Assembly: GCF_900102215.1 (NCBI RefSeq)
Contig: NZ_FNBG01000009.1
Location: 62,001-126,000, forward strand
Length of the DNA: 64,000 nucleotides
Source of the DNA: Fontibacillus panacisegetis
GTDB taxonomy: Bacteria > Bacillota > Bacilli > Paenibacillales > Paenibacillaceae
Reading direction: 5' to 3'
Positions 24,411-33,839 of this stretch are shown piece by piece. The notes beneath the pieces were generated by a model. The model ran no database searches and was not told the origin of the DNA. It saw nothing but the letters and a program-made list of their open reading frames with translations. A program made the position numbers and the translations under genes. The stretch's first letter is position 1, and each line of letters starts with the position of its first letter.

Positions 24411-26003
24411 TTGAATCAGGAAATGACGATGACAGTATATATTCCATTACAATTAAAGAATCATTGCTTTCAGCGCGGATTTCGTTCCAAGCCTCTTACC
24501 TTTCGACGTCCATCTATTGTTTTTGTCGTAAATGGAACTGGTATTATCTTCATAAATCAGAAGTCACATTTTTTAAAAAGCGGAGTCACCATAATCCTCA
24601 ACCCGGACGATCACGTACAATTCATAAATGATTCTTCTAACGAAATGGAATTGCAATTACTTCACTATCAGCCCTTTCGATTCAATGCGTCGAATCAAAC
24701 TTTCGCTGCTGCCGAAGTGCCATTAGATTTTACCCGTTGTATGCCTGTCATTTCGTCCTCCTCATTAGTAGATTCATTCCTGACAAAAATAAAGACTGCA
24801 ACTGGTAACGATGAAAGGCAGTATCAAGTCAAACGACAGCTTTACTTCTCCGAGCTTATCCTTCATCTTCATTCTCTGATCGAGATAGAATCTTCAGCAA
24901 TTGACGATACCATTTCCAAGACGATTACTTATATGGAAGAAAATTATGCCAAGCCGATCTCAATGAGTGAGCTGCCCCGAATGGCTGGAATGACGCAAAG
25001 CTCTTACTGCCGGGCTTTCAAGAAAAAAACGGGTATGACTCCTGGCCAATACTTAACTAGAATACGTATACTTAAAGCAAAAGAGCTGATGATGGACCGT
25101 AAATCTACCTTAAGGCAAATCGCTGTTCAAGTTGGATACCAGGACGAGTTGTACTTTAGCCGAATATTTAAAAAAACCGAAGGAATGTCTCCTTCGCTCT
25201 ATACACAACGTAAAGATAAAAAAATAGCTATAATCAGCAAATATTTATTACAGGATCATCTGCTCGCTTTGGGCATCGAACCGATTGCAGCGCCAGCTTA
25301 TCCACGCTATTACGATACACCTTCTGGTTTCCCCAGTTACCTGCATAAGCGTCTGCAAAGCACTGTACCACTAAATGCAGAAAGAGAACCATCACCTAGC
25401 GACGTGCTGAGCTTATCTCCTGACTGGATTTTTAAGACAGAGGTCTCTTATTCATTAGCTGGACGCCCCCTGGAACCTGGAGGAAACACGCTATTGATTA
25501 GCCACTCTACAAGCTGGGAGCAGTATCTGCGTGACATAGCTGTACGTCTGGATAAAAAGAAAACTGCTGAACGTTTAATCCACAAAATGACCGCTTTAGA
25601 GAAGAAAGCCCAGACTACACTTGCGCCATTGGCCCGTCAAGGCACATGGGCTATTGTTCGTCTTCTGCCAAATGATCTGCGTTTATATGGAGTGAAGGAT
25701 CACGCCTTTACTGACTTGTTCTATAGGCGCCTTCAATTCAAGGCTGATGAGAGACTTACACATTCCTACTATGAAAGTAATGCATTGCATAAGCTGGGAT
25801 CACTTGATCCAGACAACGTTCTAATTTTATGGAGCGAACCTCGTGAAATTGAGGCTATTCAAGTCGAGGAAGCCTGGCAGCAATTAAAGGCGGTGCAGAA
25901 CAATCGTATTTTTATACCAGACTCAAAGGAATGGGACCCTTGGGGGCCGATCGGTAGAGAATACATGATTCAGTCGATGGTGAAATTTTTTCAACTCTCT
26001 TAA
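24411..26003 (+). CDS. Btr-like AraC regulator with siderophore-binding domain
   Basis: 530 residues: an N-terminal cupin-like region (about 1-130), two AraC helix-turn-helix motifs (about 170-270; MSELPRMAGMTQSSYCRAF, LRQIAVQVGYQDELYFSRIF), and a C-terminal periplasmic-binding-like domain (about 275-530). This order is that of Bacillus Btr, which is activated by a bound siderophore and switches on its uptake operon. It starts with TTG behind AAAGGG. It is divergent from the uptake operon, with a Fur box for each side, so iron repression and siderophore induction probably combine. Confidence 0.9.
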   Translation: MNQEMTMTVYIPLQLKNHCFQRGFRSKPLTFRRPSIVFVVNGTGIIFINQKSHFLKSGVTIILNPDDHVQFINDSSNEMELQLLHYQPFRFNASNQTFAAAEVPLDFTRCMPVISSSSLVDSFLTKIKTATGNDERQYQVKRQLYFSELILHLHSLIEIESSAIDDTISKTITYMEENYAKPISMSELPRMAGMTQSSYCRAFKKKTGMTPGQYLTRIRILKAKELMMDRKSTLRQIAVQVGYQDELYFSRIFKKTEGMSPSLYTQRKDKKIAIISKYLLQDHLLALGIEPIAAPAYPRYYDTPSGFPSYLHKRLQSTVPLNAEREPSPSDVLSLSPDWIFKTEVSYSLAGRPLEPGGNTLLISHSTSWEQYLRDIAVRLDKKKTAERLIHKMTALEKKAQTTLAPLARQGTWAIVRLLPNDLRLYGVKDHAFTDLFYRRLQFKADERLTHSYYESNALHKLGSLDPDNVLILWSEPREIEAIQVEEAWQQLKAVQNNRIFIPDSKEWDPWGPIGREYMIQSMVKFFQLS

Positions 26004-26105
26004 TATTCTACTTTTTTACCCCAATCCACTATTGTGTAATTTTAAAAGAGAAAGCACATGATTATATCCTTTGGAATACGATGTATGAAGAGGTGAAAGC
26101 AAATC

Positions 26106-26435
26106 ATGGCCTCAACCAAAAATAACAATAACAAGTCGAAAACGACGTCGGCAACCAAAAAAAACTGCAAATCAAAAAACGACTCATCTATACAAGATTT
26201 ATTACAAAGTAAAAATATGGAGATCATTGTGGCCGCACTTCTTGTAACAGGAAAACTAAGAGTAGATGCTGTTCAATTATTCAGACAAGCTACTATGATC
26301 GTTAGCCTTACAGGTAAATATAAAACACTAGCCAATATGAACAATTCAAATGTCAGCAAAATGATTAAATTTCTAAATGAAAATGGGGATATGACTTTGG
26401 ATGAAGTAATTCAGGCGTTTAAATCAAAGATGTAG
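26106..26435 (+). CDS. Small protein with basic Asn/Lys-rich start, unknown
   Basis: 109 residues. The first ~27 are Lys/Asn/Thr-rich and probably disordered (NNNNKSKTTSATKKN). The remainder is helical and well ordered in appearance (IIVAALLVTGKLRVDAVQLF; MTLDEVIQAFKSKM). AGAGGTG precedes the ATG. A second small gene follows after 20 bases. No family recognised; the hydrophobic segment is too short and mixed to call a membrane helix with confidence. Confidence 0.7.
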   Translation: MASTKNNNNKSKTTSATKKNCKSKNDSSIQDLLQSKNMEIIVAALLVTGKLRVDAVQLFRQATMIVSLTGKYKTLANMNNSNVSKMIKFLNENGDMTLDEVIQAFKSKM

Positions 26436-26455
26436 GATTAGAGAGGAGAATTACG

Positions 26456-26590
26456 GTGAGTAATTCAAATGGTAACGATTTTGATGGGGAAGCTTTTGCT
26501 GGACTAATCATCGCATTTATACTGGCTGGTTTATTTTTCTTTGGTTCAACAGATATTAAAGATCTCTCTGCTGAACCTACTCAACCGTAA
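26456..26590 (+). CDS. 44-residue single-pass membrane peptide
   Basis: A GTG start behind AGGAG (eight bases) opens a 44-residue peptide: a polar start (MSNSNGNDFDGEAF), one membrane helix (AGLIIAFILAGLFFFG) and a short polar tail. It follows the 109-residue gene closely and is followed by a terminator, so the two form a small operon. Function unknown. Confidence 0.65.
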   Translation: MSNSNGNDFDGEAFAGLIIAFILAGLFFFGSTDIKDLSAEPTQP

Positions 26591-26612
26591 AAAAGAAATC
26601 TCCCTATTCAGC

Positions 26613-26657
26613 AAAAAAGCTGATAACGCATGTCTACTTTACGTTACCAGCTTTTTT
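26613..26657 (+). terminator. Terminator after the two small genes
   Basis: AAAAAAGCTG-A-TAACG pairs with CGTTA-C-CAGCTTTTTT, giving A-run and T-run on both sides, so it can act in both directions and may also serve the convergent membrane protein gene. Confidence 0.85.
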
Positions 26658-26759
26658 CCATGCGATGATCCTGTTTGTACAAGCCCATATGAATCTTTAC
26701 GACTAGCGATCAAGTATTGAAGATCAATATATGAACTCATGCTTCAACAAAAAATGTAG

Positions 26760-27041
26760 TCAAAAAATTTGATCTACTAGGTAAGTAGAAAACAACAATG
26801 ATACCATAAATATCGACACACTTATTTGGACAATCGTTTCATCCTTAATCTTATTATAGTAATTTCGCAATATCGCTAAATATACCAATACAATCAGGAG
26901 AAATAATCCCCCTAGAATGATTGGAACGAGTATACGATTTGTGTCCAACAGCATACCACCGATCAAATGGCTGCTGCTTACTCCTAAAATTAAACTGAAA
27001 ATCAGAAATGCGATATCCAGAAACCTTAATTTTTTCAACAA
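26760..27041 (-). CDS. Small membrane protein, unknown
   Basis: 93 residues, almost all hydrophobic, with three probable membrane helices (about 8-30, 36-58, 70-90) and a short charged loop (RNYYNKIKDET). It starts with TTG behind GGCGGAG. It lies 32 bases after yfcE in the same direction and may be cotranscribed with it. No family recognised. Confidence 0.65.
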   Translation of the reverse strand: MLKKLRFLDIAFLIFSLILGVSSSHLIGGMLLDTNRILVPIILGGLFLLIVLVYLAILRNYYNKIKDETIVQISVSIFMVSLLFSTYLVDQIF

Positions 27042-27073
27042 AGCTCCGCCTTCCTCATTATGAAGTACAAAGT

Positions 27074-27619
27074 TTATTCAAAACGTATTTGCTTGACGAT
27101 CCCGCCCTCAATATCTTTCACTAGAAAAGTGCCGTTCTCAATTATTCCGTAAGTGTGCGGATAATTACCTTTAGGCAATGCAATAGAACCTGGGTTAAGC
27201 AAATAAAATCCGTCCTTGTACTCCGCCACCGGAATATGCGTATGTCCCTGAATAAAAATGTCATTCTCCATTAATGGCGGCAAATGCTCCATATTGAATC
27301 CATGACCATGCGTAGCATAGATACGACGTCTTTCATGATAGAGCATGGCGTAATCAGCCATAATGGGAAACTGGATCAACATCTGATCAACTTCCGAGTC
27401 ACAGTTCCCCCGCACAGCGATTATTTGTTGTTTGTGAAGGTTCAACACTTCCGCTACTTTCCCCGGATTATATCCTTCAGGCAATGGATTCCGCGGGCCG
27501 TGATACAAGAAGTCACCGAGCATAACAATTTGATCCGGCTGCTCAACAGCTGCTTTATCCAGAGCTTGATTCAACCAATGCAAGGAGCCATGAACATCAG
27601 ATATAAACATCAATTTCAT
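27074..27619 (-). CDS. yfcE: YfcE-type metallophosphoesterase
   Basis: 181 residues of the calcineurin-like phosphoesterase fold. Metal-binding motifs: SDVHG (DxH), MLGDFLYHGP (GD), RGNCDSE (GN[HC]D), ATHGHG and GHTHIP. YfcE enzymes hydrolyse phosphodiesters in vitro; the natural substrate is not clear. Full length for the family. AAAGGAG lies upstream. It is 20 bases downstream of kimA and probably cotranscribed. Confidence 0.92.
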   Translation of the reverse strand: MKLMFISDVHGSLHWLNQALDKAAVEQPDQIVMLGDFLYHGPRNPLPEGYNPGKVAEVLNLHKQQIIAVRGNCDSEVDQMLIQFPIMADYAMLYHERRRIYATHGHGFNMEHLPPLMENDIFIQGHTHIPVAEYKDGFYLLNPGSIALPKGNYPHTYGIIENGTFLVKDIEGGIVKQIRFE

Positions 27620-27639
27620 GAAAGAAATCTCCTTTCACA

Positions 27640-29466
27640 CTATTTTTTAAAATGGTACGGAACAGTTGTCACGATCAAATCTTTTCGGTACAACAAATTC
27701 GCACGAATTAGCAAACTGGACTGGTTATGAAGGGCGTTATGCCACCGTTTTTTCGTTATGAACTGCGGGATCAGTACCGTCACCCTATAGTTTGATTCTT
27801 TCGCCTTATTCTCAACAGTATCGATAAATTTAGTGAGTGGCTGAATTATGCTTCGATACTGGGAATATAGCGTAACCAGTCGAACGTTAGGCTGCCACTG
27901 ATTCCATTTTTCTTCAAACTGCTTTTCTGCTTCCTTATCAAAGGCAACATATACCGCAATAATTTGTTCCGGAGATAGTGATTTCGCGTAATTCAGTGTA
28001 TTCTCAACCACATGTGTAATCCCCGCCACTGGAACCAACATGATATTCCCTTCGATCGGTAAATCTGGTTCGTTCGGATTGATTCGCAGCTGATCTCCCA
28101 CTGCTTCATAATGCTTATTTATTTTTTTAAATACCAACACTATCGCTGGTAAAAAAATCAGGGCTGGCCACACTTGCGGAAATTTGGTGATGAAAAAAAT
28201 CATCATGACGGTAAAGCTGATCAGCGCACCTATTGCATTAATACTTAGCTTTACTTTCCAGCCTGCGGGTTTTTCCCGAATCCATTTCACCAGCATTCCC
28301 GCTTGAGCCAACGTAAACGGAATAAATACACCAACCGCATAAAGAGGAATCAGATGCTCTGTTTGCCCTTTAAACACAATAATCAATAAAATGGATGCCA
28401 CAGCCAAAAATAGAATACCGTTGGAGTATCCAAGACGGTCTCCCCGGACCGTAAACATTCTGGCAATGTATTTGTCTTTAGCCAGGTTCACAGCCAGCAG
28501 CGGAAATGCTGAATACCCTGTGTTTGCAGCCAAAACAAGAATCATTGCAGTTATTCCCTGGATAATATAATACATTGTGCCTCTTCCAAAGGTAACGGAG
28601 GCGATTTGTGATACAACGGTTTCCTCGACTTTTGGTGAAATCCCGTAATAATAAGCCAGCCAAACAATTCCCGTAAATAACAGAGCTAACAGTACTCCCA
28701 TCGCTGCCAGCGTTTTAGAGGCATTGACCGGAGCAGGCTCCTTAAAATTTGGAATCGCGTTGGATATCGCCTCTACACCAGTTAAAGCTGAACTCCCTGA
28801 TGCGAACGCCCTTAAGAGCAGGAACAGTGACAAGCCAGCAACTGGAGTACCTATAGAAGCATGGAGATCCGGCGATACTTTGCCTGTCAGTATTTGATAC
28901 AACCCCGCTACAATCATGATAAAAATAACTAGTACAAATAGATAAACCGGATAAGCCAGTATTGAAGCTGATTCGGTAATACCACGAAGATTCAGTATTG
29001 TAATCACAATGACCAAAAAGATGGCAATAGGCACATTGTAAAAATGCAAGCTTGGGAAAGCGGACGTTATGGCGTCCGTTCCTGCTGATATGCTAACGGC
29101 AACCGTCAATATATAGTCGACCAGCAATGCGCCTCCGGCTAATAAACCGGAGCTTACGCCAAGGTTTTCCTTAGAAACCACGTAGGCACCACCGCCATGC
29201 GGATAAGCAAAAATCACTTGTCGGTATGATAGAACAAGCGCCAGCAGCAGAACAAGAATTCCGGCCGCAATCGGAATGGATAACCAATAGGCAGCTGCAC
29301 CGATCGTCATTAATACGAGTAAAATTTGCTCCGGACCATAGGCCACAGAGGATAAGGCATCTGACGATAGAATTGCCAGAGCTTTTGTTTTATTTAATTT
29401 TTGTTCTCCAAGCTGAGTAGACTTTAACGGTTGACCGATAAGTACTCTCTTGATTATTGAAAACAT
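27640..29466 (-). CDS. kimA: High-affinity potassium importer KimA
   Basis: 608 residues, close to the 607 of Bacillus subtilis KimA (YdaO). It has the same opening (IGQPLKSTQLGEQKL, LSSDALSSVAYG), about twelve membrane helices of the KUP/APC type, and a cytoplasmic C-terminal domain ending ...ITKKRWHNALHNQSS and TTVPYHFKK. It imports potassium driven by protons. A c-di-AMP riboswitch and terminator lie in the leader, as in B. subtilis, so high c-di-AMP (high potassium) should switch it off. Confidence 0.95.
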   Translation of the reverse strand: MFSIIKRVLIGQPLKSTQLGEQKLNKTKALAILSSDALSSVAYGPEQILLVLMTIGAAAYWLSIPIAAGILVLLLALVLSYRQVIFAYPHGGGAYVVSKENLGVSSGLLAGGALLVDYILTVAVSISAGTDAITSAFPSLHFYNVPIAIFLVIVITILNLRGITESASILAYPVYLFVLVIFIMIVAGLYQILTGKVSPDLHASIGTPVAGLSLFLLLRAFASGSSALTGVEAISNAIPNFKEPAPVNASKTLAAMGVLLALLFTGIVWLAYYYGISPKVEETVVSQIASVTFGRGTMYYIIQGITAMILVLAANTGYSAFPLLAVNLAKDKYIARMFTVRGDRLGYSNGILFLAVASILLIIVFKGQTEHLIPLYAVGVFIPFTLAQAGMLVKWIREKPAGWKVKLSINAIGALISFTVMMIFFITKFPQVWPALIFLPAIVLVFKKINKHYEAVGDQLRINPNEPDLPIEGNIMLVPVAGITHVVENTLNYAKSLSPEQIIAVYVAFDKEAEKQFEEKWNQWQPNVRLVTLYSQYRSIIQPLTKFIDTVENKAKESNYRVTVLIPQFITKKRWHNALHNQSSLLIRANLLYRKDLIVTTVPYHFKK

Positions 29467-29541
29467 GACCCTTCACCACCAGCTATATTTTAATTGCTTA
29501 ATCAAAAGTGCTTTATAGCTTTCTCTAACTCAATTGGACAG

Positions 29542-29574
29542 CAAAAAACCACAGAGGCAAGAACCCCTGTGGTC
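29542..29574 (-). terminator. Expression-platform terminator of the c-di-AMP riboswitch
   Basis: ACCACAGGGG pairs with CCTCTGTGGT around TTCTTG, followed by TTTTTTG on the minus strand. It stands between the aptamer and the kimA start. Confidence 0.92.
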
Positions 29575-29601
29575 CATTTTTCAAATGGTCACAGTATCAT
29601 C

Positions 29602-29790
29602 CTCTCCCAGACTACGCTTACGAGGTTAGCTGTCGGATTAGGGTGGTGAGAGTCACCCCTCTGCGAAATGTTCTTGCTGAAGAACAATTGCAGATTCACC
29701 CCATGCCTTCGGTTGGTATTTTGCCCCAAACACGTCGACATTATGGTTCCCCCGCTTTCCCGTTTTCCGGGAAACTCAGCGAATCAAGAT
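29602..29790 (-). ncRNA. ydaO-type c-di-AMP riboswitch aptamer
   Basis: The minus strand shows the conserved ydaO/yuaA elements in order: CGCTGAGTTTCCCGG with AAAGCGGGGGAACC, then TGGGGTGAATC, then GGGTGACTCTCACC, then AATCCGACAGCTAACCTCG and TAAGCG. The terminator at 29542 and kimA follow. Ligand binding favours termination. Confidence 0.95.
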
Positions 29791-29933
29791 ATCAAATACA
29801 AGACTGAATATTACTCCTGGTCTTCGTTTCTGTAAAAGTCTGAAAAAGGCACAAAAAACGATTTCCAGACGTAATTAGGATAAAAAAGCGCTTACTTCCC
29901 CTGATCTCATTGATTATCATGAATTTTCAACGT

Positions 29934-29980
29934 AAAAAAAACGGGCATTTCCGGCATAAAATCATGCCGAAAAAACCCGT
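29934..29980 (-). terminator. Terminator of pdxK
   Basis: A compound hairpin: outer ACGGG/CCCGT and inner CGGCATGA/TATGCCGG, followed by eight T on the minus strand. It is 27 bases beyond the pdxK stop codon. Confidence 0.85.
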
Positions 29981-30006
29981 ATAATTATTTAGACAATTAT
30001 GATGCT

Positions 30007-30822
30007 CTACTCTCCGTTCAATCGGAACCCTGCATGAAAAACAGGTCCCACATATTCGTTAAATTGATATCCTGAACGAATAGCTGCTGTTACAAATTTT
30101 TTCGCTTTAGCTACAGCTTCCTTCACAGATAATCCATTAGCTAACCCACCTGCTACAGCTGCAGCAAAAGTACAGCCAGCGCCGTGATTATGAGCGGGTT
30201 CAATTTTTGGCGTCTCCAGAATCGTAAATTCCGTACCGTCATAGAGCAGGTCTACAGCCATGTCCCCATCCAGCGATTTTCCGCCTTTTATGACAACATT
30301 TTTTGCACCGCGTTCATGAATGATCTTGGCTGCTTCCTTCATCTCACCAACAGTCGTAAGACGCCCTAGGCCAGACAATACTCCGGCTTCAAATAAATTT
30401 GGCGTAGCAACCGCAGCTAACGGCAGAAGCAAATCACGAATGGCATCCGCACTATCCGGATTAAGTACTTCATCTTCCCCTTTGCACACCATAACAGGGT
30501 CAATAACCACATTTTTTTGCTGATTTTCCAGAATACATTTCTGTACTACTTCGATAATAGGCACACTGCCCAGCATCCCTGTTTTCATAGCATCCACAGG
30601 TCCACCCGCAAAAACAGTCTTAAGCTGCTCTGCAACCAGCTTAGCATCTATTGGATACACGTTATGATGCCAGCCATTGTCCGGGTCCATCGTTACAATG
30701 GTCGTCAAAGCGCTGAAACCATAAGTTCCATATTCTTCAAATGTCTTCAGGTCTGCCTGCAATCCCGCGCCACCGCTGGAATCACTACCGGCAATTGTTA
30801 ATGTTTTTAGTATGGTTGACAT
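30007..30822 (-). CDS. pdxK: Pyridoxine/pyridoxal kinase, ThiD family
   Basis: About 271 residues, ribokinase-like fold. The opening KTLTIAGSDSSGGAGLQADLKTF binds the pyridine, VIDPVMVCKG and the GAGCTFAAAVAG anion hole with catalytic Asp-replacing Cys are as in the Bacillus PdxK group, in which the ThiD fold phosphorylates pyridoxine and pyridoxal. An upstream frame to 30867 lacks a ribosome binding site; GAGAGGGAG is best spaced for ATG 30822 (30828 is also possible). Single gene with its own terminator. HMP kinase activity is an alternative. Confidence 0.9.
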   Translation of the reverse strand: MSTILKTLTIAGSDSSGGAGLQADLKTFEEYGTYGFSALTTIVTMDPDNGWHHNVYPIDAKLVAEQLKTVFAGGPVDAMKTGMLGSVPIIEVVQKCILENQQKNVVIDPVMVCKGEDEVLNPDSADAIRDLLLPLAAVATPNLFEAGVLSGLGRLTTVGEMKEAAKIIHERGAKNVVIKGGKSLDGDMAVDLLYDGTEFTILETPKIEPAHNHGAGCTFAAAVAGGLANGLSVKEAVAKAKKFVTAAIRSGYQFNEYVGPVFHAGFRLNGE

Positions 30823-30920
30823 AGTCATGAACTCCCTCTCTTGCTTTGTGTTTCGCTTATATTGCAAATATTATCATATCCTTAAATAAAGATTATGAAA
30901 AGCCAAATAATGGTCAATGC

Positions 30921-31460
30921 TCACTTCAATTGATCGATCATCTTCTCAGCAAGCCGCTTGTATGTATTAGCATGATGAATAAGTGTGAGCACTGTTAATA
31001 GAGTCTTCTCTTTCTGGTTATGATCCCTGTCAGACACACCATGCTCCGCTTCTTGCAGATGTTGTGCAAAAAGCATAGACTGGTGCTGCTTCAGAACTAA
31101 AAACTCCTGATAAACCTCCTGTACATTTACCTCCTCATGATGCAACGTTCCTTGAAACAAGCTTTTTATATCAGAAATCGACAAGGTTTGCTTCAAATGA
31201 TAAATAAGCGCCATAATAAGGATATGCTCGGATGTATATTTTTTATTGATTGCGGGCATAAGAATTTTATCTTTCGTATAATTGTTGATCATGGTCTTCG
31301 TCAACAGCTTGTCCTCAGGATAACGTTTACTCGTACCTAAGGCATTCTCGAAGATCGTAATCACCTGATCCATATACAAATCAATATTCGGAATATCGGA
31401 TAGCTGAATATCACCCTGTTCCATAATTTGCTCCAGTAAGAGCTGTATATCTTCTTGCAA
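30921..31460 (-). CDS. DUF1836 family protein
   Basis: 179 residues, all helical. The LLTKTMINNYTKDKILMPA segment and the following YTSEHILIMALIYHLK are the hallmark of DUF1836, which looks like a MerR-type winged helix followed by helices. It starts with TTG behind AAGGAGG. Function unknown; a DNA-binding role is possible. Confidence 0.82.
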   Translation of the reverse strand: MQEDIQLLLEQIMEQGDIQLSDIPNIDLYMDQVITIFENALGTSKRYPEDKLLTKTMINNYTKDKILMPAINKKYTSEHILIMALIYHLKQTLSISDIKSLFQGTLHHEEVNVQEVYQEFLVLKQHQSMLFAQHLQEAEHGVSDRDHNQKEKTLLTVLTLIHHANTYKRLAEKMIDQLK

Positions 31461-31621
31461 CTTTGTTCCTTCCTCCTTATTAAGTGCCGCAATATCATTT
31501 TGATTTTACAAATATATTATACACATTTTTAGAATCACGTGATATAATTGCACTATACTAACATGTAGTAATGATAACTACATAATATTGTTTGATCAAC
31601 CTTACCAGGAGGTCTTAGTCC

Positions 31622-32344
31622 ATGTTATCACAAAAAGATCATTACAACATTGTGCTTTTCGGAGATTCCATCGCCAAAGGCGTCATATTAGATCAAGAAA
31701 ATGGCAAATACAAAGTGCTTAGCAACAGCTTCGCCAATCTGGTACAGCAGCAGTTCAAAGGAATCATTCACAATGCGGGGAGATTCGGTTCCGTCATCAC
31801 TAAAGGCTTCTCCACAATGTATCGTGACGTACTCAGCAAAAAGCCCGATATTGTTATCCTTGAATTCGGAGGCAACGACTGTGACTACAACTGGGAAGAA
31901 ATTGCCCAGAATCCTCATGGTGATTTTTTACCGAAAACAACATTAAACCATTATGTATCTACCTTAAAAGAAATGATTCAGCAGCTGCGTCAAGAAAAGA
32001 TCATTCCCGTGCTTATGACACTGCCTCCACTGGATGCAGAGCGATATTTCAAATGGATTAGCAAAAATAATGCTGCCAATGCGAGCAACATACTCCTCTG
32101 GTTAGGAACTGTTAATAAAATTTACGATTGGCATAAGCTATATAATGAAGCTATTGTACAGGTTGCCAAGGAGCTTAAAGTGAAATGGATCGATATACGA
32201 GATTCTTTCCTGAATACACAGGATTATCGAGAATACATGTGCGAGGATGGCATTCATCCGAATGAACAAGGTCATAAGCTCATCGCGGATTATTTTCTTC
32301 ATTTCATGAAAAATAACTACGAGGAACTTCTTAAACCTGTATAA
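31622..32344 (+). CDS. SGNH/GDSL-type hydrolase
   Basis: 240 residues, no signal peptide, so cytoplasmic. The four SGNH blocks are present: LFGDSIAKGV (nucleophile Ser), NAGRFGSVITKG (Gly), LEFGGNDCDYNW (Asn) and the catalytic DGIHPNEQGH (Asp, His). Such enzymes are esterases or lipases; substrate unknown. CAGGAGG precedes the ATG and a terminator follows. Single-gene unit. Confidence 0.9.
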   Translation: MLSQKDHYNIVLFGDSIAKGVILDQENGKYKVLSNSFANLVQQQFKGIIHNAGRFGSVITKGFSTMYRDVLSKKPDIVILEFGGNDCDYNWEEIAQNPHGDFLPKTTLNHYVSTLKEMIQQLRQEKIIPVLMTLPPLDAERYFKWISKNNAANASNILLWLGTVNKIYDWHKLYNEAIVQVAKELKVKWIDIRDSFLNTQDYREYMCEDGIHPNEQGHKLIADYFLHFMKNNYEELLKPV

Positions 32345-32357
32345 AATAATAATAATT

Positions 32358-32394
32358 AAGCCTCATTGTCACTTACTGACGATGAGGCTTTTTT
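32358..32394 (+). terminator. Terminator after the SGNH hydrolase
   Basis: AAGCCTCAT..GTCA pairs with TGAC..ATGAGGCTT, followed by TTTTTT. Confidence 0.9.
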
Positions 32395-32485
32395 CTGAAA
32401 ATACTTCATCATTAAATTTTTATCACAGGAACATATTGACCCTGATGGTATACTAGTTAGCATAAAATTTGGAGGTGATTGATAG

Positions 32486-32734
32486 ATGCAACTATCTATT
32501 CGACTGTTCGCTAGTCTGGCCGAAACGCTCGGCGCTACTTCACTGACATATCATGTCGAGAACAAGCCTTTAACTGCAGGAAAATTAAAAGAGCTACTTT
32601 CTGCTTCCTATCCCGATGCCGCATCCCAGATTGCCATATCAATGGTGGCTGTTGATCAGGAATATGCTCCCGATGATACGATTATCAACGATGCCGCCGA
32701 AGTTGCGATCATCCCTCCTGTATCCGGAGGATAA
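32486..32734 (+). CDS. moaD: Molybdopterin synthase small subunit MoaD
   Basis: 82 residues, ubiquitin-like fold, ending in the diagnostic Gly-Gly (VAIIPPVSGG) that is activated by MoeB and carries sulfur to the pterin. A strong GGAGGTGAT precedes the ATG. The partner MoaE is not in the window. The adenylating enzyme MoeB is the convergent neighbour. Confidence 0.93.
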   Translation: MQLSIRLFASLAETLGATSLTYHVENKPLTAGKLKELLSASYPDAASQIAISMVAVDQEYAPDDTIINDAAEVAIIPPVSGG

Positions 32735-32774
32735 GGCTGGAGCAGCCGCTGCTGCTCATTCAGCAGAACAACCC

Positions 32775-33785
32775 TTAATTCCCGATATAACGCGCATACA
32801 AGGTCTTCGCCCGGACAATATCATCAGTGCCTTGTACCAGTACACGCCCGTCGGCGAACAAAACCAGTCTTAAGCCCTCATTAAGCTGGGCCCGAAGCAG
32901 AAAAGGGTTCTCTTTAACACCATTGACAGCGGGCTCCAGCTTTTCCCGCCACAATAATAAATCAAACGGAGCATGTCCGGATATCTGTACCGATTCACGT
33001 CCGCAAAGTGAAATCTCTGTGTCTTCCTTTTGCATTAAGGCAGGATACTGCTTCAGCTGACAGCATGGGCAATCACTGCGAGGTTTCCCCAGCTTCATGG
33101 TATAAAATTGATTATGCCAAGCATCTATACTTACAAGCTCGCCCCGCTGCTGCTCTTCTGCTCCCACTAAATATTTGATAGCTTCAACGGCCTGATAAGA
33201 AGCGATGATATCCACAATCGGAGATATTACACCGACGGTATCACAGGTTTGACCACCTGCATCTGGCGACTGCATCAGACATCGCAAACATGGTGTACTC
33301 CCTGGAATAAAAATGGCACTCATTCCCCGTGAGCTGACCGCTCCACCATATACAAATGGTATTCCCATCGAATAGCAAGCATCATTAAGCAGAAAACGGG
33401 TTTGGAAGTTATCTGTTCCATCCAGCACCAAATCGGTATTTTCCAGCAATTCATGAATATTGCTTGACGTAACATCCATAAATAATGCTTCCAATTGGAT
33501 GGATGAATTTATTCGGCTAAGCTTCTGCTGCGCAGCTACCACTTTGGGCAATGCTTCCCGGGCATCTTCCTCATCATACAGCATTTGTCTTTGAAGATTG
33601 CTGTATTCTACATAATCCCGATCTATCATACGAACTTTTCCGACTCCCGATCTGACCATGTGATTCGCCAGACTAGAGCCAAGAGCACCCATGCCTACAA
33701 TACAGACGGAACTCCCGGCAAGCTTTTGTTGCCCGGTCTCGCCTATTCCCGCAAACAGCATTTGCCTTGAATACCGTTCTCTCAT
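32775..33785 (-). CDS. moeB: Adenylyltransferase MoeB/ThiF type
   Basis: 336 residues, longer than the ~250 of classical MoeB. Nucleotide-binding IVGMGALGSSLANHMV, catalytic DGTDNFQTRFLLND, and the zinc cysteines CLRC and CPCC are present. The extra C-terminal ~80 residues (from about 255) could be a small rhodanese-like or unrelated tail; no catalytic Cys of a rhodanese loop is obvious. It should adenylate the MoaD Gly-Gly end. It shares the fold with HesA further on but has the full MoeB motifs. Confidence 0.88.
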   Translation of the reverse strand: MRERYSRQMLFAGIGETGQQKLAGSSVCIVGMGALGSSLANHMVRSGVGKVRMIDRDYVEYSNLQRQMLYDEEDAREALPKVVAAQQKLSRINSSIQLEALFMDVTSSNIHELLENTDLVLDGTDNFQTRFLLNDACYSMGIPFVYGGAVSSRGMSAIFIPGSTPCLRCLMQSPDAGGQTCDTVGVISPIVDIIASYQAVEAIKYLVGAEEQQRGELVSIDAWHNQFYTMKLGKPRSDCPCCQLKQYPALMQKEDTEISLCGRESVQISGHAPFDLLLWREKLEPAVNGVKENPFLLRAQLNEGLRLVLFADGRVLVQGTDDIVRAKTLYARYIGN

Positions 33786-33839
33786 TTGTTCTCCTGCCCC
33801 CTGTAAAGGATTTAAATCCCCACATCTCTTTATTATGTC

